A stretch of DNA of 64,000 bases, from contig JBEBGL010000003.1 in NCBI GenBank assembly GCA_040081465.1, forward strand, positions 186,001 through 250,000, given 5' to 3'. The position numbers and the translations under genes are program-made. This DNA comes from UBA668 sp040081465 (GTDB taxonomy: Bacteria > Actinomycetota > Acidimicrobiia > Acidimicrobiales > Ilumatobacteraceae). A model generated the notes under the pieces. That model was not told the origin of the DNA, ran no database searches, and saw only the letters and a program-made list of their open reading frames with translations. Position 1 is the first letter of the stretch, and the number at the start of each line of letters is the position of its first letter. Of this stretch, positions 15,306 to 28,194 are shown piece after piece.

Positions 15306-16920
15306 GTTGCAAGCGAAGGGACTTTCTGTGGAAGTCGGCGGTCGCCAGATCGTCGACGCCGTGTCCTTCACTGTGATGTCGCGCGAAAAAGTCGGTCTGG
15401 TTGGTCGCAACGGTGCGGGCAAGACCAGCCTGTTCAAGGTGCTCGGCGGCGCGGTCGAGCCGATGGCCGGCAAGGTGATCTGCAAGGGCGGCTTCGGTTA
15501 TCTGCCCCAGGATCCGCGAATTGAGGGCGTGCTCGATACCCGCCCTGCTGTGACGCATGTGTTGAGCGGCCGATCCGTCGACGACCGACTCGACCGCATC
15601 GAGAAGTTGCGGGTGGCTATGGAGGCCGACCCCTCAACGCGCAATGTCGAGCGCTATAGCCGAGCGCAAGACGAGTTCGCATCGTCCGGTGGCTACGCAG
15701 CCGAGAGCGAAGCGCGCAGCATCATGGCCGGACTCGGTTTGCCAACCGATCGCATGGATCTACCGATCGGTGTGCTGAGTGGTGGCGAGCGTCGTCGCGT
15801 CGAGTTGTCGCGGATTTTGTTCGCAGGCAGCGACGTGCTGCTGCTCGACGAACCGACCAACCACCTCGACATCGATGCCAAGACATGGTTGCTGCAGTTC
15901 ATGCGCAACTATCGAGGTGCGTTGCTGGTGATCAGTCACGACCTCGAGCTGCTCGACGAAGCCATTACTCGCGTCATGCATCTCGACCGACCGGGTGAAG
16001 AGAACCTTGGCAACCTGGTCGAGTACAAGGGCACGTACACGCAGTACAAAGCGGCGCGCATGAGAGACGAAGAGCTGCTCGCCAAGAAGGCATTGCTTCA
16101 GACGCGCGAGATCGCCCGGTTGCAGACGTTCGTCGATCGCTTCGGCGCGAAGGCGAGCAAGGCTTCGATGGCGCATAGCAAGGAAAAGCAGATCGCCCGC
16201 ATCGAGGCGCAGCGTGTGGAAGTCGGTCCGGGCGATCGCACTTTGCGCGTGAGGTTTCCCGATCCCCCCTCGTGCGGTTCGACGGTGTTGACCGCGCGCG
16301 GCTTGTCGAAGGCGTACGGCGGGCCACCAGTGTTCGAGGATGTTGCGTTCGATCTCGGCCGCGGCGAGCGGCTGCTAGTGCTCGGCCTCAATGGTGCCGG
16401 CAAGACGAGTCTGCTACGAATACTCGCGGGTGAGACCACGGCCAATCTGGGCAACTTCCACTTCGGTCACAATGTCGCCGTCGGCTACTACGCGCAAGAA
16501 CACGACAACTTGCGCACCGATCAGACCCTGCTCGAAAACCTGCGGGCCGATGTGCCGCCGAACGTGATCTACACCGAGACGCAGCTCCGCGCCTTCCTCG
16601 GAATGATGGGTCTCACCGGCGAGAAGGTTTTCCAACAAAGCGGCACGCTTTCCGGCGGAGAGAAAACCAAACTCGCCCTCGCAATGCTGATGGTTGGGCG
16701 CAACAACCTGTTGCTGCTCGACGAGCCGACCAACAACCTTGATCCTCCGAGCCGCCGTTCCGTCGCCGACGCGCTCATCGGATGGAAGGGCAGCCTGGTG
16801 TTCGTAAGTCACGACGTTGAATTCGTCGAGCGCCTGTCGCCAACAAAGGTTCTGCTGATGCCTGAGGGTCAGGTTGATTACTTCAATGAAGATTGGCTCG
16901 AGCTCGTCAGCCTCGCCTGA
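15304..16920 (+). CDS. ABC-F family ATPase
   Basis: ABC-F proteins carry two fused ATPase domains without membrane segments and usually act on the ribosome (translation factors or antibiotic protection). Here the first domain has Walker A GRNGAGKTS and signature LSGGERRRVELS followed by LLLDEPTNHLD. A charged linker of about 80 residues (the P-site tRNA interaction motif) comes next. The second domain has GLNGAGKTS, LSGGEKTKLAL and LLLDEPTNNLD. The 538-residue length is typical. It resembles the Uup/EttA-like housekeeping type, but the subfamily is uncertain. Confidence 0.9.
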   Translation: MLQAKGLSVEVGGRQIVDAVSFTVMSREKVGLVGRNGAGKTSLFKVLGGAVEPMAGKVICKGGFGYLPQDPRIEGVLDTRPAVTHVLSGRSVDDRLDRIEKLRVAMEADPSTRNVERYSRAQDEFASSGGYAAESEARSIMAGLGLPTDRMDLPIGVLSGGERRRVELSRILFAGSDVLLLDEPTNHLDIDAKTWLLQFMRNYRGALLVISHDLELLDEAITRVMHLDRPGEENLGNLVEYKGTYTQYKAARMRDEELLAKKALLQTREIARLQTFVDRFGAKASKASMAHSKEKQIARIEAQRVEVGPGDRTLRVRFPDPPSCGSTVLTARGLSKAYGGPPVFEDVAFDLGRGERLLVLGLNGAGKTSLLRILAGETTANLGNFHFGHNVAVGYYAQEHDNLRTDQTLLENLRADVPPNVIYTETQLRAFLGMMGLTGEKVFQQSGTLSGGEKTKLALAMLMVGRNNLLLLDEPTNNLDPPSRRSVADALIGWKGSLVFVSHDVEFVERLSPTKVLLMPEGQVDYFNEDWLELVSLA

Positions 16921-18618
16921 TGTACATACGGGTCCATACGTTCGTAGTGTGCTGCGCGTGAAGTTGCGGCGTCGGGTTCTCGGGGCATGCTGCGCCGCAT
17001 TGCCCGTGCTAGTCGGTGCGTGCGCGTCAGACCCAGGCGTGTCGGTCGCCAGCCGCACACAGTCGTCGCCGACTTTTCAGCGCGGCGCAGAGCTTGTGCC
17101 GGTCGATGCGCTGCCCGACATCGATCCGATCAAGTGGGAGGAATGCGAGACGCAGGCTGCGCCTTGGCAGTGTGCGGTGATCGAAGTTCCGCTCGACTAT
17201 CGCCACCCAGACGACTCGGATGCCATCTCCATTGCGGTGACACGTCTGCCCGCGGCAGTTGCAACCGATCGGATCGGGTCGTTGGTGTTGAATCCCGGCG
17301 GACCCGGTGGTTCCGGCCTCGATCTTGCCTGGAGCTATGCGTCGTTGTTTCCATCAGCACTGGCGGACACTTTTGATCTCGTCGGCTTTGATCCCCGCGG
17401 TGTCGGCCGCTCGACGGCGGTCGACTGTGGCGACCTCGATCGTTCGTACAGGGTTGTGAAGCGCGACTGCATCGAGAACAGCGGCGAGTTGTTGCCTTAC
17501 GTCGGAACAGTCAACGCTGCCCGCGACTTAGAGCAGCTACGCAAGGCGCTCGGCGACGAACAACTCACGTACGTCGGCTTTAGCTATGGAACAGCGCTCG
17601 GTGCCGTATATGCCGACCTGTTTCCGAACAGCGTGCGAGCGCTCGTGCTCGACGGCAGCATCGACCCAGAGGCCGGTCGCTACAACATCGATGGCACGTC
17701 CTCTGGTTCGTTCTCTGATCCGTTCTATGGCGTTCAGGACTTCGAAGGAACACTCGACGTCTTCCTCGATCTATGTGACGCATCACGGCAGTGCAAGGCC
17801 GGGCCGCGAAGTCGGTCGTTGCTCGATGCGCTCGAGTCGCAGGTAGCGGACGCGGACACGGACTACTTCGATGATTGGGACGAGGTAGTCACCGATGATC
17901 AGGTGTCGGGCATCGTGGCTTCGGCCATGTACAACACGGATCTGTGGGCGCCACTCGCGGTGGCGCTGGCTGACGCGGCCGAGGGCGATGCCAGCACGCT
18001 GGCGGCGCTCGGCAGCTTCTTCGAGGCTGGCTATCCGCGAGCCGAAGATTCCTACGACAACCTGGTCGAGGCCAACCTTGCTGTCTACTGCGCCGACTTT
18101 GCTGGTCGCACCGGGCGTTTCGCTGTCGACCGTTGTGACGATTGGCCCGAGTCGGCTGAACCGCTGCCGATCATTACGTCGGTCGAGGTTGCAAACCCGA
18201 TCATTGTGATCGGCACTGATGGCGACCCGGCCACGCCGGGCTTTCTGGCGCCGCGGATGGCTGAAGCGTTGGGTGATGCTGTGTCAGTTCGTTGGGAAGG
18301 TGCGGGGCACACCGCGTTTCTGCACAGCGAGTGCGTCGATCGGATTGTGATCGACTATCTCGTCGAGCTGAAGGTGCCCGACTCGCGTACGCAGTGCGGA
18401 TTCACCGACGATGTCAACACGACAGTTGCTCGCGCATCGCAAGTGTTCTCGATCGATCGCGACAGTTTCCTGATCAGGTTGCGGAGCGTGTTCGAGGCAG
18501 AGGGTTCTACGCCCGATGTCGCGCGCTGCCTCGCGGAGGGAATCATCGACCAAGGTTCCGATTCGGTCGTGGTGTATGCGCGTTTGGGAGTGCTCGTGCC
18601 TGAGTACGTCGAGCTGCT

Positions 18619-20292
<1,674 letters not shown>

Positions 20293-20322
20293 GGTTGCAG
20301 GATACGACGTTGGCGGTCGTCT

Positions 20323-20844
20323 TTAACCGAGTGCTGGGGTGCCGTGGAACGGCGAGGGATCGGCGGCCACCGGGATGGTGGGTGCGATCCACGACGTTGT
20401 GTCGGCGATGCTGTTCGCGACGTCGCGCCACGCCGCCGGGCTCCAACCCTCGGCGGCAGCGTGCACACTTCCGTCGCCCCGCACGAACACGAACGCGGGC
20501 AAGGTCTTCACGCCGAGGCCGCGGACGAAACGGCGATCGGGGTCGCAGAAGACGAGGAACTTGTCGACGAGCGGACCGAGGAATTGCTTGGCTTCGTCTG
20601 GCGTGCATGTGACCACCAGGTTGACGCGGACATCGGCACCGCGAAACGCCTCGAGGATGCGGGTTGCCGGTTGCAGAACCCACGAGCTTTCGTTGGTGAA
20701 CGGATCGAGCACGACACTCGCGAGATGAAAGGTAGTGAGCCACTCTTCCAGCGGGCGCGATTCGCCAGTAATTGCCGTAAGGGTGGTGTCGAGTGCGACG
20801 GTGCTAGCCACGAGGGGCAACGGTAGCGCGCGACGCCCTTCCAT
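20323..20844 (-). CDS. Thioredoxin-fold protein lacking the CxxC motif
   Basis: The 173-residue protein has the order of a thioredoxin-like domain. A strand VVLDPFTNESSW stands where the CxxC would be. A helix, RVNLVVTCT, and then the cis-Pro region VKTLPAFVFVRGDGSV follow. The redox cysteines are missing at the active position, so a disulfide role is unlikely. It is cotranscribed upstream of fumarase. A chaperone-like or regulatory role is possible but unproven. Confidence 0.7.
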   Translation of the reverse strand: MEGRRALPLPLVASTVALDTTLTAITGESRPLEEWLTTFHLASVVLDPFTNESSWVLQPATRILEAFRGADVRVNLVVTCTPDEAKQFLGPLVDKFLVFCDPDRRFVRGLGVKTLPAFVFVRGDGSVHAAAEGWSPAAWRDVANSIADTTSWIAPTIPVAADPSPFHGTPALG

Positions 20845-20857
20845 GTAGCGTCCCGCT

Positions 20858-21547
20858 GTGCACCCGATTGAGCGTTTGCGCTATATCGCCCGTTCTTATG
20901 GCGGCGATCCGCGAACACTCGTAGTTGAATCGGCCGCCGCGCTGCGGGGGCTCGGTGCTGACCCGGCCGGACTCGTGGTGGCGTGTCGCCGCATCGTCGA
21001 GCGCCATCCCACCTCCGGGCCACTGTGGTGGCTGTGCGCGCACATGCTGACGGACACAGAACCGTTCGCCGTTGCGCGTCGGCTAGCAGCGGAGATTGCC
21101 GACGACACCACTGCCGATCAGTTGGCCGAGGCACTGCCCCTCGACGCAACCGTGTGCGTCGTTGGTTGGTCCGACCTCATCAGTGAAGCACTCTTGCGTC
21201 GCGACGACCTGAGCGTGCTTGCGGTTGGCAGCAACGACTCGGTCGATCTAGTGACAGGTTCAGTGCTCGCGGCCGATGTAGTGCTAATCGAGGCGTTGGC
21301 TGCTTCGCCATCGGAGATGTTGGCGACGCCAGGCGCGCGCGCCGCAGCCTCGATCGCGTACTGCAGTGAGATACCTGTGTGGGCCATCGTTGGCGTTGGT
21401 CGTCGCATTCCTGAAGCGGGCTTCGTTTCGTTAGTCGATCGGATCGCCGACGAGGGAATGGCCGACGTCGTTCCGCTCGGGTTGTGCACCGAGTTCGCTC
21501 CACACGCCGGCACCTGCCCAGTCGCGCTCGAGCTGACTCGCACCTAG
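20858..21547 (+). CDS. Conserved actinobacterial protein, IF-2B-like fold
   Basis: The 229-residue product starts at GTG 20858, 13 bases from the divergent thioredoxin-fold gene. A helical N-terminal part is followed by alternating strands and helices (VCVVGWSDLISEAL, ADVVLIEALAASPSEMLATPGARAAASIAYCSEIPVWAI). This resembles the Rossmann-like half of eIF-2B / methylthioribose-phosphate isomerase proteins. The family catalytic Cys and Asp are not clearly conserved. It may bind a sugar phosphate. The function is unknown. Confidence 0.65.
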   Translation: MHPIERLRYIARSYGGDPRTLVVESAAALRGLGADPAGLVVACRRIVERHPTSGPLWWLCAHMLTDTEPFAVARRLAAEIADDTTADQLAEALPLDATVCVVGWSDLISEALLRRDDLSVLAVGSNDSVDLVTGSVLAADVVLIEALAASPSEMLATPGARAAASIAYCSEIPVWAIVGVGRRIPEAGFVSLVDRIADEGMADVVPLGLCTEFAPHAGTCPVALELTRT

Positions 21548-21569
21548 ACCTGCGAAGTACCGTGGCCCT

Positions 21570-22034
21570 GTGGCCAATCGACGCGCACAGATCGCAATGA
21601 CCGACGACGAGGTTCGGCTGTACCTCGACGAACAACGCGTACTCAATGTTGCGACGCTAGGCCCGAGCGGACATCCGCACCTTGTAGCGATGTGGTACGC
21701 ACTCATCGAAGGAAAGGTCCAGTTTTGGACGTTCGCGAAGAGCCAGAAGATCGTCAACCTGCGCCGCGATCCGAAGATGACTGGGCTGATTGAAAGTGGC
21801 GACTCATACAACGAGCTGAAGGGTGTCGAGCTGGTCGGCAACGGGCAAGTGATCGACGACTACGAGCGCATTCTGCATTTGGGTAAGGAGTTAGCCGTTC
21901 GCTACAACGGGCCTGCTGCGCTCGCCGACGAGCTAATGCCGTTCATCGAAGCCCAAGCCCGCAAACGTTTGGCTGTCGAGTTCGAAGTCGAACGCGTAGT
22001 CAGCTGGGACCACAGCAAGATCACCGGCTACTGA
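21570..22034 (+). CDS. PNPOx-fold (F420/flavin) protein
   Basis: This 154-residue split-barrel protein of the pyridoxamine-phosphate-oxidase-like group has the N-terminal MTDDEVRLYLDEQRVLNVATLGPSGHPHLVAMWYAL seen in F420- or flavin-binding members (FDOR-B type). It continues to FWTFAKSQKIVNLRRDPKMTGLIE. Such proteins reduce small electrophiles or bind F420 in actinobacteria. It precedes the pyrimidine catabolism genes on the same strand with a 62-base gap, but a functional link is only suggested. The start is GTG. Confidence 0.8.
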   Translation: MANRRAQIAMTDDEVRLYLDEQRVLNVATLGPSGHPHLVAMWYALIEGKVQFWTFAKSQKIVNLRRDPKMTGLIESGDSYNELKGVELVGNGQVIDDYERILHLGKELAVRYNGPAALADELMPFIEAQARKRLAVEFEVERVVSWDHSKITGY

Positions 22035-22096
22035 GTCTGTCCCCGTCCAGCCAACTTGGGATTTTGCGGATCGGGGGCGGCGGGTAGTCTCCGGGC

Positions 22097-22939
22097 ATGG
22101 CTAACACGGTGAGAGCAGCGCTGCTGCAGACGGATTGGGCGGGAACTAAGGACGCAATGCTCGACAAGCACGAGCAAGCGGCGCACGACGCGAAGAAGCA
22201 AGGCGCGCAGGTGCTGTGCTTTCAGGAGTTGTTCTACGGCCCGTACTTCTGCCAGGTGCAGGAGCCCGAGTACTACGACTACACCGAAGCGATTCCCGAT
22301 GGCCCGACCACTAAGCGCTTCCAAAGTCTCGCCAAGGAGACCGGCATGGTGTTGGTGTTGCCGATGTACGAGATCGTCCGCCCCGGCCTGTACTACAACA
22401 CCGCGGCCGTCATCGACGCCGACGGCACGTACCTTGGCAAGTTCCGCAAGCAGCACATTCCGCAGACCAAGGGGTTCTGGGAGAAGTATTACTTCGCACC
22501 TGGCGACGGCGGCTACCCGATCTTCAACACCGCTGTCGGCAAGGTGGGCGTCTACATCTGTTACGACCGCCATTTCCCCGAAGGCTGGCGTGCGCTTGGT
22601 CTCAACGGTGCCGAGATCGTTTTCAATCCGTCGGCGACTAGTCGCGGGCTAAGCGAATACATCTGGCGCGTCGAGCAGCCGGCTGCGGCGGTGGCCAACA
22701 TGTACTACGTCGGCGCGATCAATCGGGTGGGTATCGAGCCGCTCGGCGACAACGACTTCTACGGCCAGAGCTACTTTGTCGATCCGGAAGGCAAGTTCGT
22801 CGGTGATGTCGGCGATGCGCACAAGCCGGAACTGATCGTGCGCGATCTCGACATGGACAAGATCAAGCAAGTGCGCGATCGGTGGGCGTTCTATCGCGAC
22901 CGCCGGCCAGACGCGTACGACGACCTCTTCGAGCGCTAA
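22097..22939 (+). CDS. Beta-ureidopropionase-like nitrilase-family amidohydrolase
   Basis: The enzyme is expected to hydrolyse N-carbamoyl-beta-alanine to beta-alanine, CO2 and ammonia, the third step of reductive pyrimidine breakdown. The nitrilase-superfamily triad is intact: Glu in CFQELFYGPY, Lys in KFRKQHIPQ and Cys in GVYICYDRHFPEGWR. The 280-residue length fits the short bacterial N-carbamoyl amidohydrolases. It lies ten bases before the dihydropyrimidinase gene, whose product it would use. The close alternative is N-carbamoylputrescine amidase (AguB), but the neighbour argues for pyrimidine use. Confidence 0.88.
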   Translation: MANTVRAALLQTDWAGTKDAMLDKHEQAAHDAKKQGAQVLCFQELFYGPYFCQVQEPEYYDYTEAIPDGPTTKRFQSLAKETGMVLVLPMYEIVRPGLYYNTAAVIDADGTYLGKFRKQHIPQTKGFWEKYYFAPGDGGYPIFNTAVGKVGVYICYDRHFPEGWRALGLNGAEIVFNPSATSRGLSEYIWRVEQPAAAVANMYYVGAINRVGIEPLGDNDFYGQSYFVDPEGKFVGDVGDAHKPELIVRDLDMDKIKQVRDRWAFYRDRRPDAYDDLFER

Positions 22940-22949
22940 GGAGCGGAAC

Positions 22950-24389
22950 ATGGCGACATTGATCAAGAACGGCAGCGTTATCTCCACTACGGGAGTCGTG
23001 GCGCAGGATGTGCTCATCGAGGGCGAGACCATTCGCGCGCTCGGAGCGCCCGGCTACTTCACTGAGGAAGGCATCGACCGCGTCATCGACGCGAAGGGCA
23101 AGTACGTCATCCCGGGTGGCATCGATGTGCACACGCACATGGAGTTGCCCTTCGGTGGCACCTTCGCTAGCGACACGTTCGAGACCGGCAGCAACGCGGC
23201 CGCGTGGGGTGGAACCACGACCATCATCGACATGGCAGTGCAGCGTTATGGCGAAGACGTGCACCAAGGGCTAGCCGAGTGGCACCGCAAGGCCGACGGC
23301 CAGTGCAGCATTGACTACGGCTTCCACCAGATCATCGGCGGTGTCGACGACGAGTCGTTGAAGGCGATGAAGTACCTCACCGAGCATGAAGGCATCAGCA
23401 GCTTCAAGTTGTTCATGGCTTACCCGGGTGTGTTCTACAGCGACGACGGCCAAGTGCTGAAGGCGATGCAGACCGCTGCCGAGTGTGGGGCGATGATCAT
23501 GATGCACGCCGAGAACGGCATCGCGATCGATGTGCTCGTGCAGCAGGCGCTGGCGCGCGGCGAAACCGATCCGAAGTACCACAGCTATACGCGGCCGTCG
23601 CCGCTCGAGGCAGAAGCGACGCACCGCGCGATCGTGCTTAGCCAGGTCGCCGGCAACGTGCCGCTGTACATCGTGCACATGAGTGCAGGCGATGCGCTCA
23701 ACGAAGTCGCGGCCGCACGACATCACGGGCGCAATGTGTTCGCCGAAACGTGCCCGCAGTATCTGTGGCTGACACTTGAGGAAACGCTCGGCCTGCCCGG
23801 CTTCGAAGGAGCCAAGTGGGTTTGCAGTACCCCGATACGTAGTCGCGATCACGATCCGCATCACATTGGTCAGATGGGTCACGGTCATCAAGGCGACTTG
23901 TGGAAGGGCTTGCGCATGAACGAGCTGGCGATCGTCAGCACCGATCACTGCCCGTTCTGCATGAAGGACCAAAAGGAAATGGGCCTCGGCAACTTCGCGG
24001 CGATTCCGAACGGCATCGGCGGCGTCGAGCACCGCATGGAGTTGTTGTATCAGGGTGTGGTGAAGGGCGAGCTGACGCTCGAGCGTTGGGTCGAGACTTG
24101 CTGCACCACGCCGGCGCGCATGTTTGGGATGTACCCGAAGAAGGGTGTCATCGCGCCCGGCGCGGACGCCGACGTTGTGGTGTGGGACCCGAACAAGAAG
24201 ACGAAGATCGGCGTCAAAGACAAGCACCACATGAATATGGATTACAGCGCGTGGGAAGGTTGGGTGATCGACGGCAAGGTCGACACAGTTTTCTCGCGTG
24301 GTTCTGTGGTCGTCGAGAACGACAAATTCACCGGACGTAAGGGTCACGGCCAGTACGTCCGCCGCGGCCTATCGCAGTACTTGGTCTAG
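22950..24389 (+). CDS. hydA: Dihydropyrimidinase
   Basis: This zinc amidohydrolase opens the ring of dihydrouracil or dihydrothymine (or hydantoins). Metal ligands are visible in order: DVHTHMELPF, the carboxylated Lys in SSFKLFMAYPG, His in IMMHAEN, His in YIVHMSAG and Asp in STDHCPF. The 479-residue length is typical. An AAGGAG-like ribosome site precedes the ATG. It is flanked by the genes for the next pathway steps, which favours dihydropyrimidines over other cyclic amides as substrate. Confidence 0.95.
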   Translation: MATLIKNGSVISTTGVVAQDVLIEGETIRALGAPGYFTEEGIDRVIDAKGKYVIPGGIDVHTHMELPFGGTFASDTFETGSNAAAWGGTTTIIDMAVQRYGEDVHQGLAEWHRKADGQCSIDYGFHQIIGGVDDESLKAMKYLTEHEGISSFKLFMAYPGVFYSDDGQVLKAMQTAAECGAMIMMHAENGIAIDVLVQQALARGETDPKYHSYTRPSPLEAEATHRAIVLSQVAGNVPLYIVHMSAGDALNEVAAARHHGRNVFAETCPQYLWLTLEETLGLPGFEGAKWVCSTPIRSRDHDPHHIGQMGHGHQGDLWKGLRMNELAIVSTDHCPFCMKDQKEMGLGNFAAIPNGIGGVEHRMELLYQGVVKGELTLERWVETCCTTPARMFGMYPKKGVIAPGADADVVVWDPNKKTKIGVKDKHHMNMDYSAWEGWVIDGKVDTVFSRGSVVVENDKFTGRKGHGQYVRRGLSQYLV

Positions 24390-24403
24390 AGGGAGCAGTT
24401 GCC

Positions 24404-25894
<1,491 letters not shown>

Positions 25895-25921
25895 CAATTC
25901 AACGTCGACCCAGCCTGCGGA

Positions 25922-28075
25922 TTAGACGATTGATTGCAGTGCCGACGCGAGTGTGGGTGTCAGTGTCTGAACATACGTGTCGGTGAGATGCGTCCGATCG
26001 CTGTACACCAGCACGCCTCCGACAACAACCGGACACACAGCACCCGGGCAGATCGCCGGGTTGAGGTCGACGTAGTGCACGCTTGGTAGCTCACGTGCAG
26101 TGGCCCGCAGTGATCCGCCCTCGGGCTGTAACGCCGTCGCACTTTCGAACGTGCAGGCCGCAAGGTCGTCACGATGCGTCGAGACACACTCCGGAACATA
26201 GAACCCGGGTATCGGGGTGTCGGCCAATGCAATGACTTGCGAGCCGTTGGCGATCAGGTCTCCCCAGCGCAGCACCTGATCGGAAACGAGTAGTGCGAGC
26301 GCCTGCGTGGCTGGAACGACGACGTCATCACTGAGAACCGGTTTGTCTCGTCCCGTCACCACAATCACGCTTGGTCGACGCTCAAGCAGCAGTCGGTGAA
26401 CCTCGGCGTTCCAAGCAGTGCAACTTGAGTACTCCTGGCCTTCGAGAGCGAGACGTAGCCCCGTGTAGGTACACGCAGCCTTCGAGTAGACGACTACCTT
26501 CCAGCCCCGTGCATCGGCGATCGCGACGAAGGCTGACGTCCACTGTGCTGCGTGTGAATCGCCAACCAACGCGATCTCGACATCGCTGTTCAGATCACCG
26601 AACTCGCAGTTCAGAACCGCGCTCGACTCAATTTCCTGCCGACAAAAGTACGCACCAACGTCTTGCGCCGCACCAAATGGGTCGGGGGTGATCTCCGCAA
26701 CAGTTGCGGGCTGCTCGAAACTTTCCTGTTCGCCCGGTTCATCGAGCGACAACGCACCTAAACCCGCGGTCGTCACCGCCGCGGCGGTTGTCGTCGGAGC
26801 TGTCGGCGAGGCAGACGGATTTGTCGACGAGGTCGAGCTCAGCGACTGCTCGATCGCATCCAGTTCGGCCTGACGCGCTGCTGAAATCTTGGTGGGTTCC
26901 GGTGACAGCACTCCAAGCGTGATAGCCGACGAAACTGCAATCACCGTGCACGCCACGCCCAGTGCAAGACCACGGCGCGCGGAACTGAACCACACCAATC
27001 GTCGCGCCGGCGTCTCGACGTAGCGAAAGGTGAGGTACGCCGGTACGGCGGAGGCAACGACGATCGCGATCGATTGCGATACGCCTAGCGGACCGAAGCG
27101 CGCGCCGAGCACGACCAACAGCGGCCAGTGCCAAAGGTAGAGGGAGTACGAGATTGTCCCGACGAACACCGTCGGCCGACGGTCCAGTAGCACCTGCGGA
27201 CCGAATCGCCCAGCACTCGCCCCGCTGGCGATCACCGCTACGGTGCCGAGGGTTGGCACAAGCGCGATGAAACCGGGGAACGGAAACCGTTCGGGTAGGT
27301 ACACGGCGGAACCGACCAGCAGCGCGAGGCCCACCCATCCGATGGCAGCCGAGAACTTGCTGCTCAGTGAACTCGACCGCTTTCGCGACATCACCACCGA
27401 AAGCCCCGCACCCAATGCGAACTCCCAACCACGAGTGGTTGCTGCGAAGTACGCGGGGCCAGGCCACAGCTGCGTGTAATGCACGGACCAAGCGAGCGAC
27501 GCGACGAACACAACCACGACACAGATGCCGACCCTGCGCAGGGGCAACCCACCGTTCGCGAATCTCGGTCGCGTGACCAGAACAATCAGCAACGGCCACA
27601 CCAAATAGAACTGCTCTTCGACCGCGAGCGACCAGTAGTGCTGCAGTGGGCCTGCCGCCGCGTCGTGCGCGAGATAGTCAACCGCTTGTCCTGCCAGCCG
27701 CCAGTTCTGAAAGTAGAGGCCACTGGCGAGGGCGTCGCCACTTATCGACGACCAACGGATCGCAGGCACGAGCCAGAGAGTGAGGAGGACGCTCACGATG
27801 ATCACTACCGAAGATGCCGGCAGTAGGCGCCGCATGCGTCTCGCATAGAACTGAACGAGGTTGAGGCGGCCCGTCGAACGAAGTTCATTCATCAGCAGAC
27901 CCGTAATCAGGAACCCCGAGATCACGAAGAATGCATCTACGCCTACGTACCCGCGAGTTATGCCTGGGACTCGGGCGTGCCACGCCAGCACGAGTAGCAC
28001 CGCCAACGCGCGCAAGCCCTGAATGTCCTTGCGGAAGGATTGGTGCATGCCAGATCCGCCACTCGTCGTCTTCAT
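25922..28075 (-). CDS. OafA/YrhL-type membrane O-acyltransferase with SGNH domain
   Basis: The product (717 residues from ATG 28075) opens with SFRKDIQGLRALAVLLVLAWHA, the signature of acyltransferase-3 proteins. About ten membrane helices follow to residue 400, including the RYVETPAR motif. A Ser/Thr/Pro-rich linker leads to an extracellular SGNH domain with GDSHAAQW and the catalytic DRTHLTD near the C-terminus. Such fused proteins acetylate cell-wall or surface polysaccharides. The frame extends to 28174, but that would use a non-conserved leader. It interrupts the pyrimidine genes on the opposite strand. Confidence 0.92.
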   Translation of the reverse strand: MKTTSGGSGMHQSFRKDIQGLRALAVLLVLAWHARVPGITRGYVGVDAFFVISGFLITGLLMNELRSTGRLNLVQFYARRMRRLLPASSVVIIVSVLLTLWLVPAIRWSSISGDALASGLYFQNWRLAGQAVDYLAHDAAAGPLQHYWSLAVEEQFYLVWPLLIVLVTRPRFANGGLPLRRVGICVVVVFVASLAWSVHYTQLWPGPAYFAATTRGWEFALGAGLSVVMSRKRSSSLSSKFSAAIGWVGLALLVGSAVYLPERFPFPGFIALVPTLGTVAVIASGASAGRFGPQVLLDRRPTVFVGTISYSLYLWHWPLLVVLGARFGPLGVSQSIAIVVASAVPAYLTFRYVETPARRLVWFSSARRGLALGVACTVIAVSSAITLGVLSPEPTKISAARQAELDAIEQSLSSTSSTNPSASPTAPTTTAAAVTTAGLGALSLDEPGEQESFEQPATVAEITPDPFGAAQDVGAYFCRQEIESSAVLNCEFGDLNSDVEIALVGDSHAAQWTSAFVAIADARGWKVVVYSKAACTYTGLRLALEGQEYSSCTAWNAEVHRLLLERRPSVIVVTGRDKPVLSDDVVVPATQALALLVSDQVLRWGDLIANGSQVIALADTPIPGFYVPECVSTHRDDLAACTFESATALQPEGGSLRATARELPSVHYVDLNPAICPGAVCPVVVGGVLVYSDRTHLTDTYVQTLTPTLASALQSIV

Positions 28076-28194
28076 TGCTGTGATGGCGACATGATTATCC
28101 TCTAGCCAGTTGCAGACCAAAGCTGGACGCTCAGCGCCAATGCGGCCCTGAGTAGCCTGCCGGACGAGACTCACGGGAAGAGGGGGAGACGCAG

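Noticed and set aside
23271..24347. 358-residue minus-strand frame within dihydropyrimidinase
   Set aside because: The plus-strand frame has all metal ligands of the family; the antisense frame is His/Arg/Val-rich shadow.
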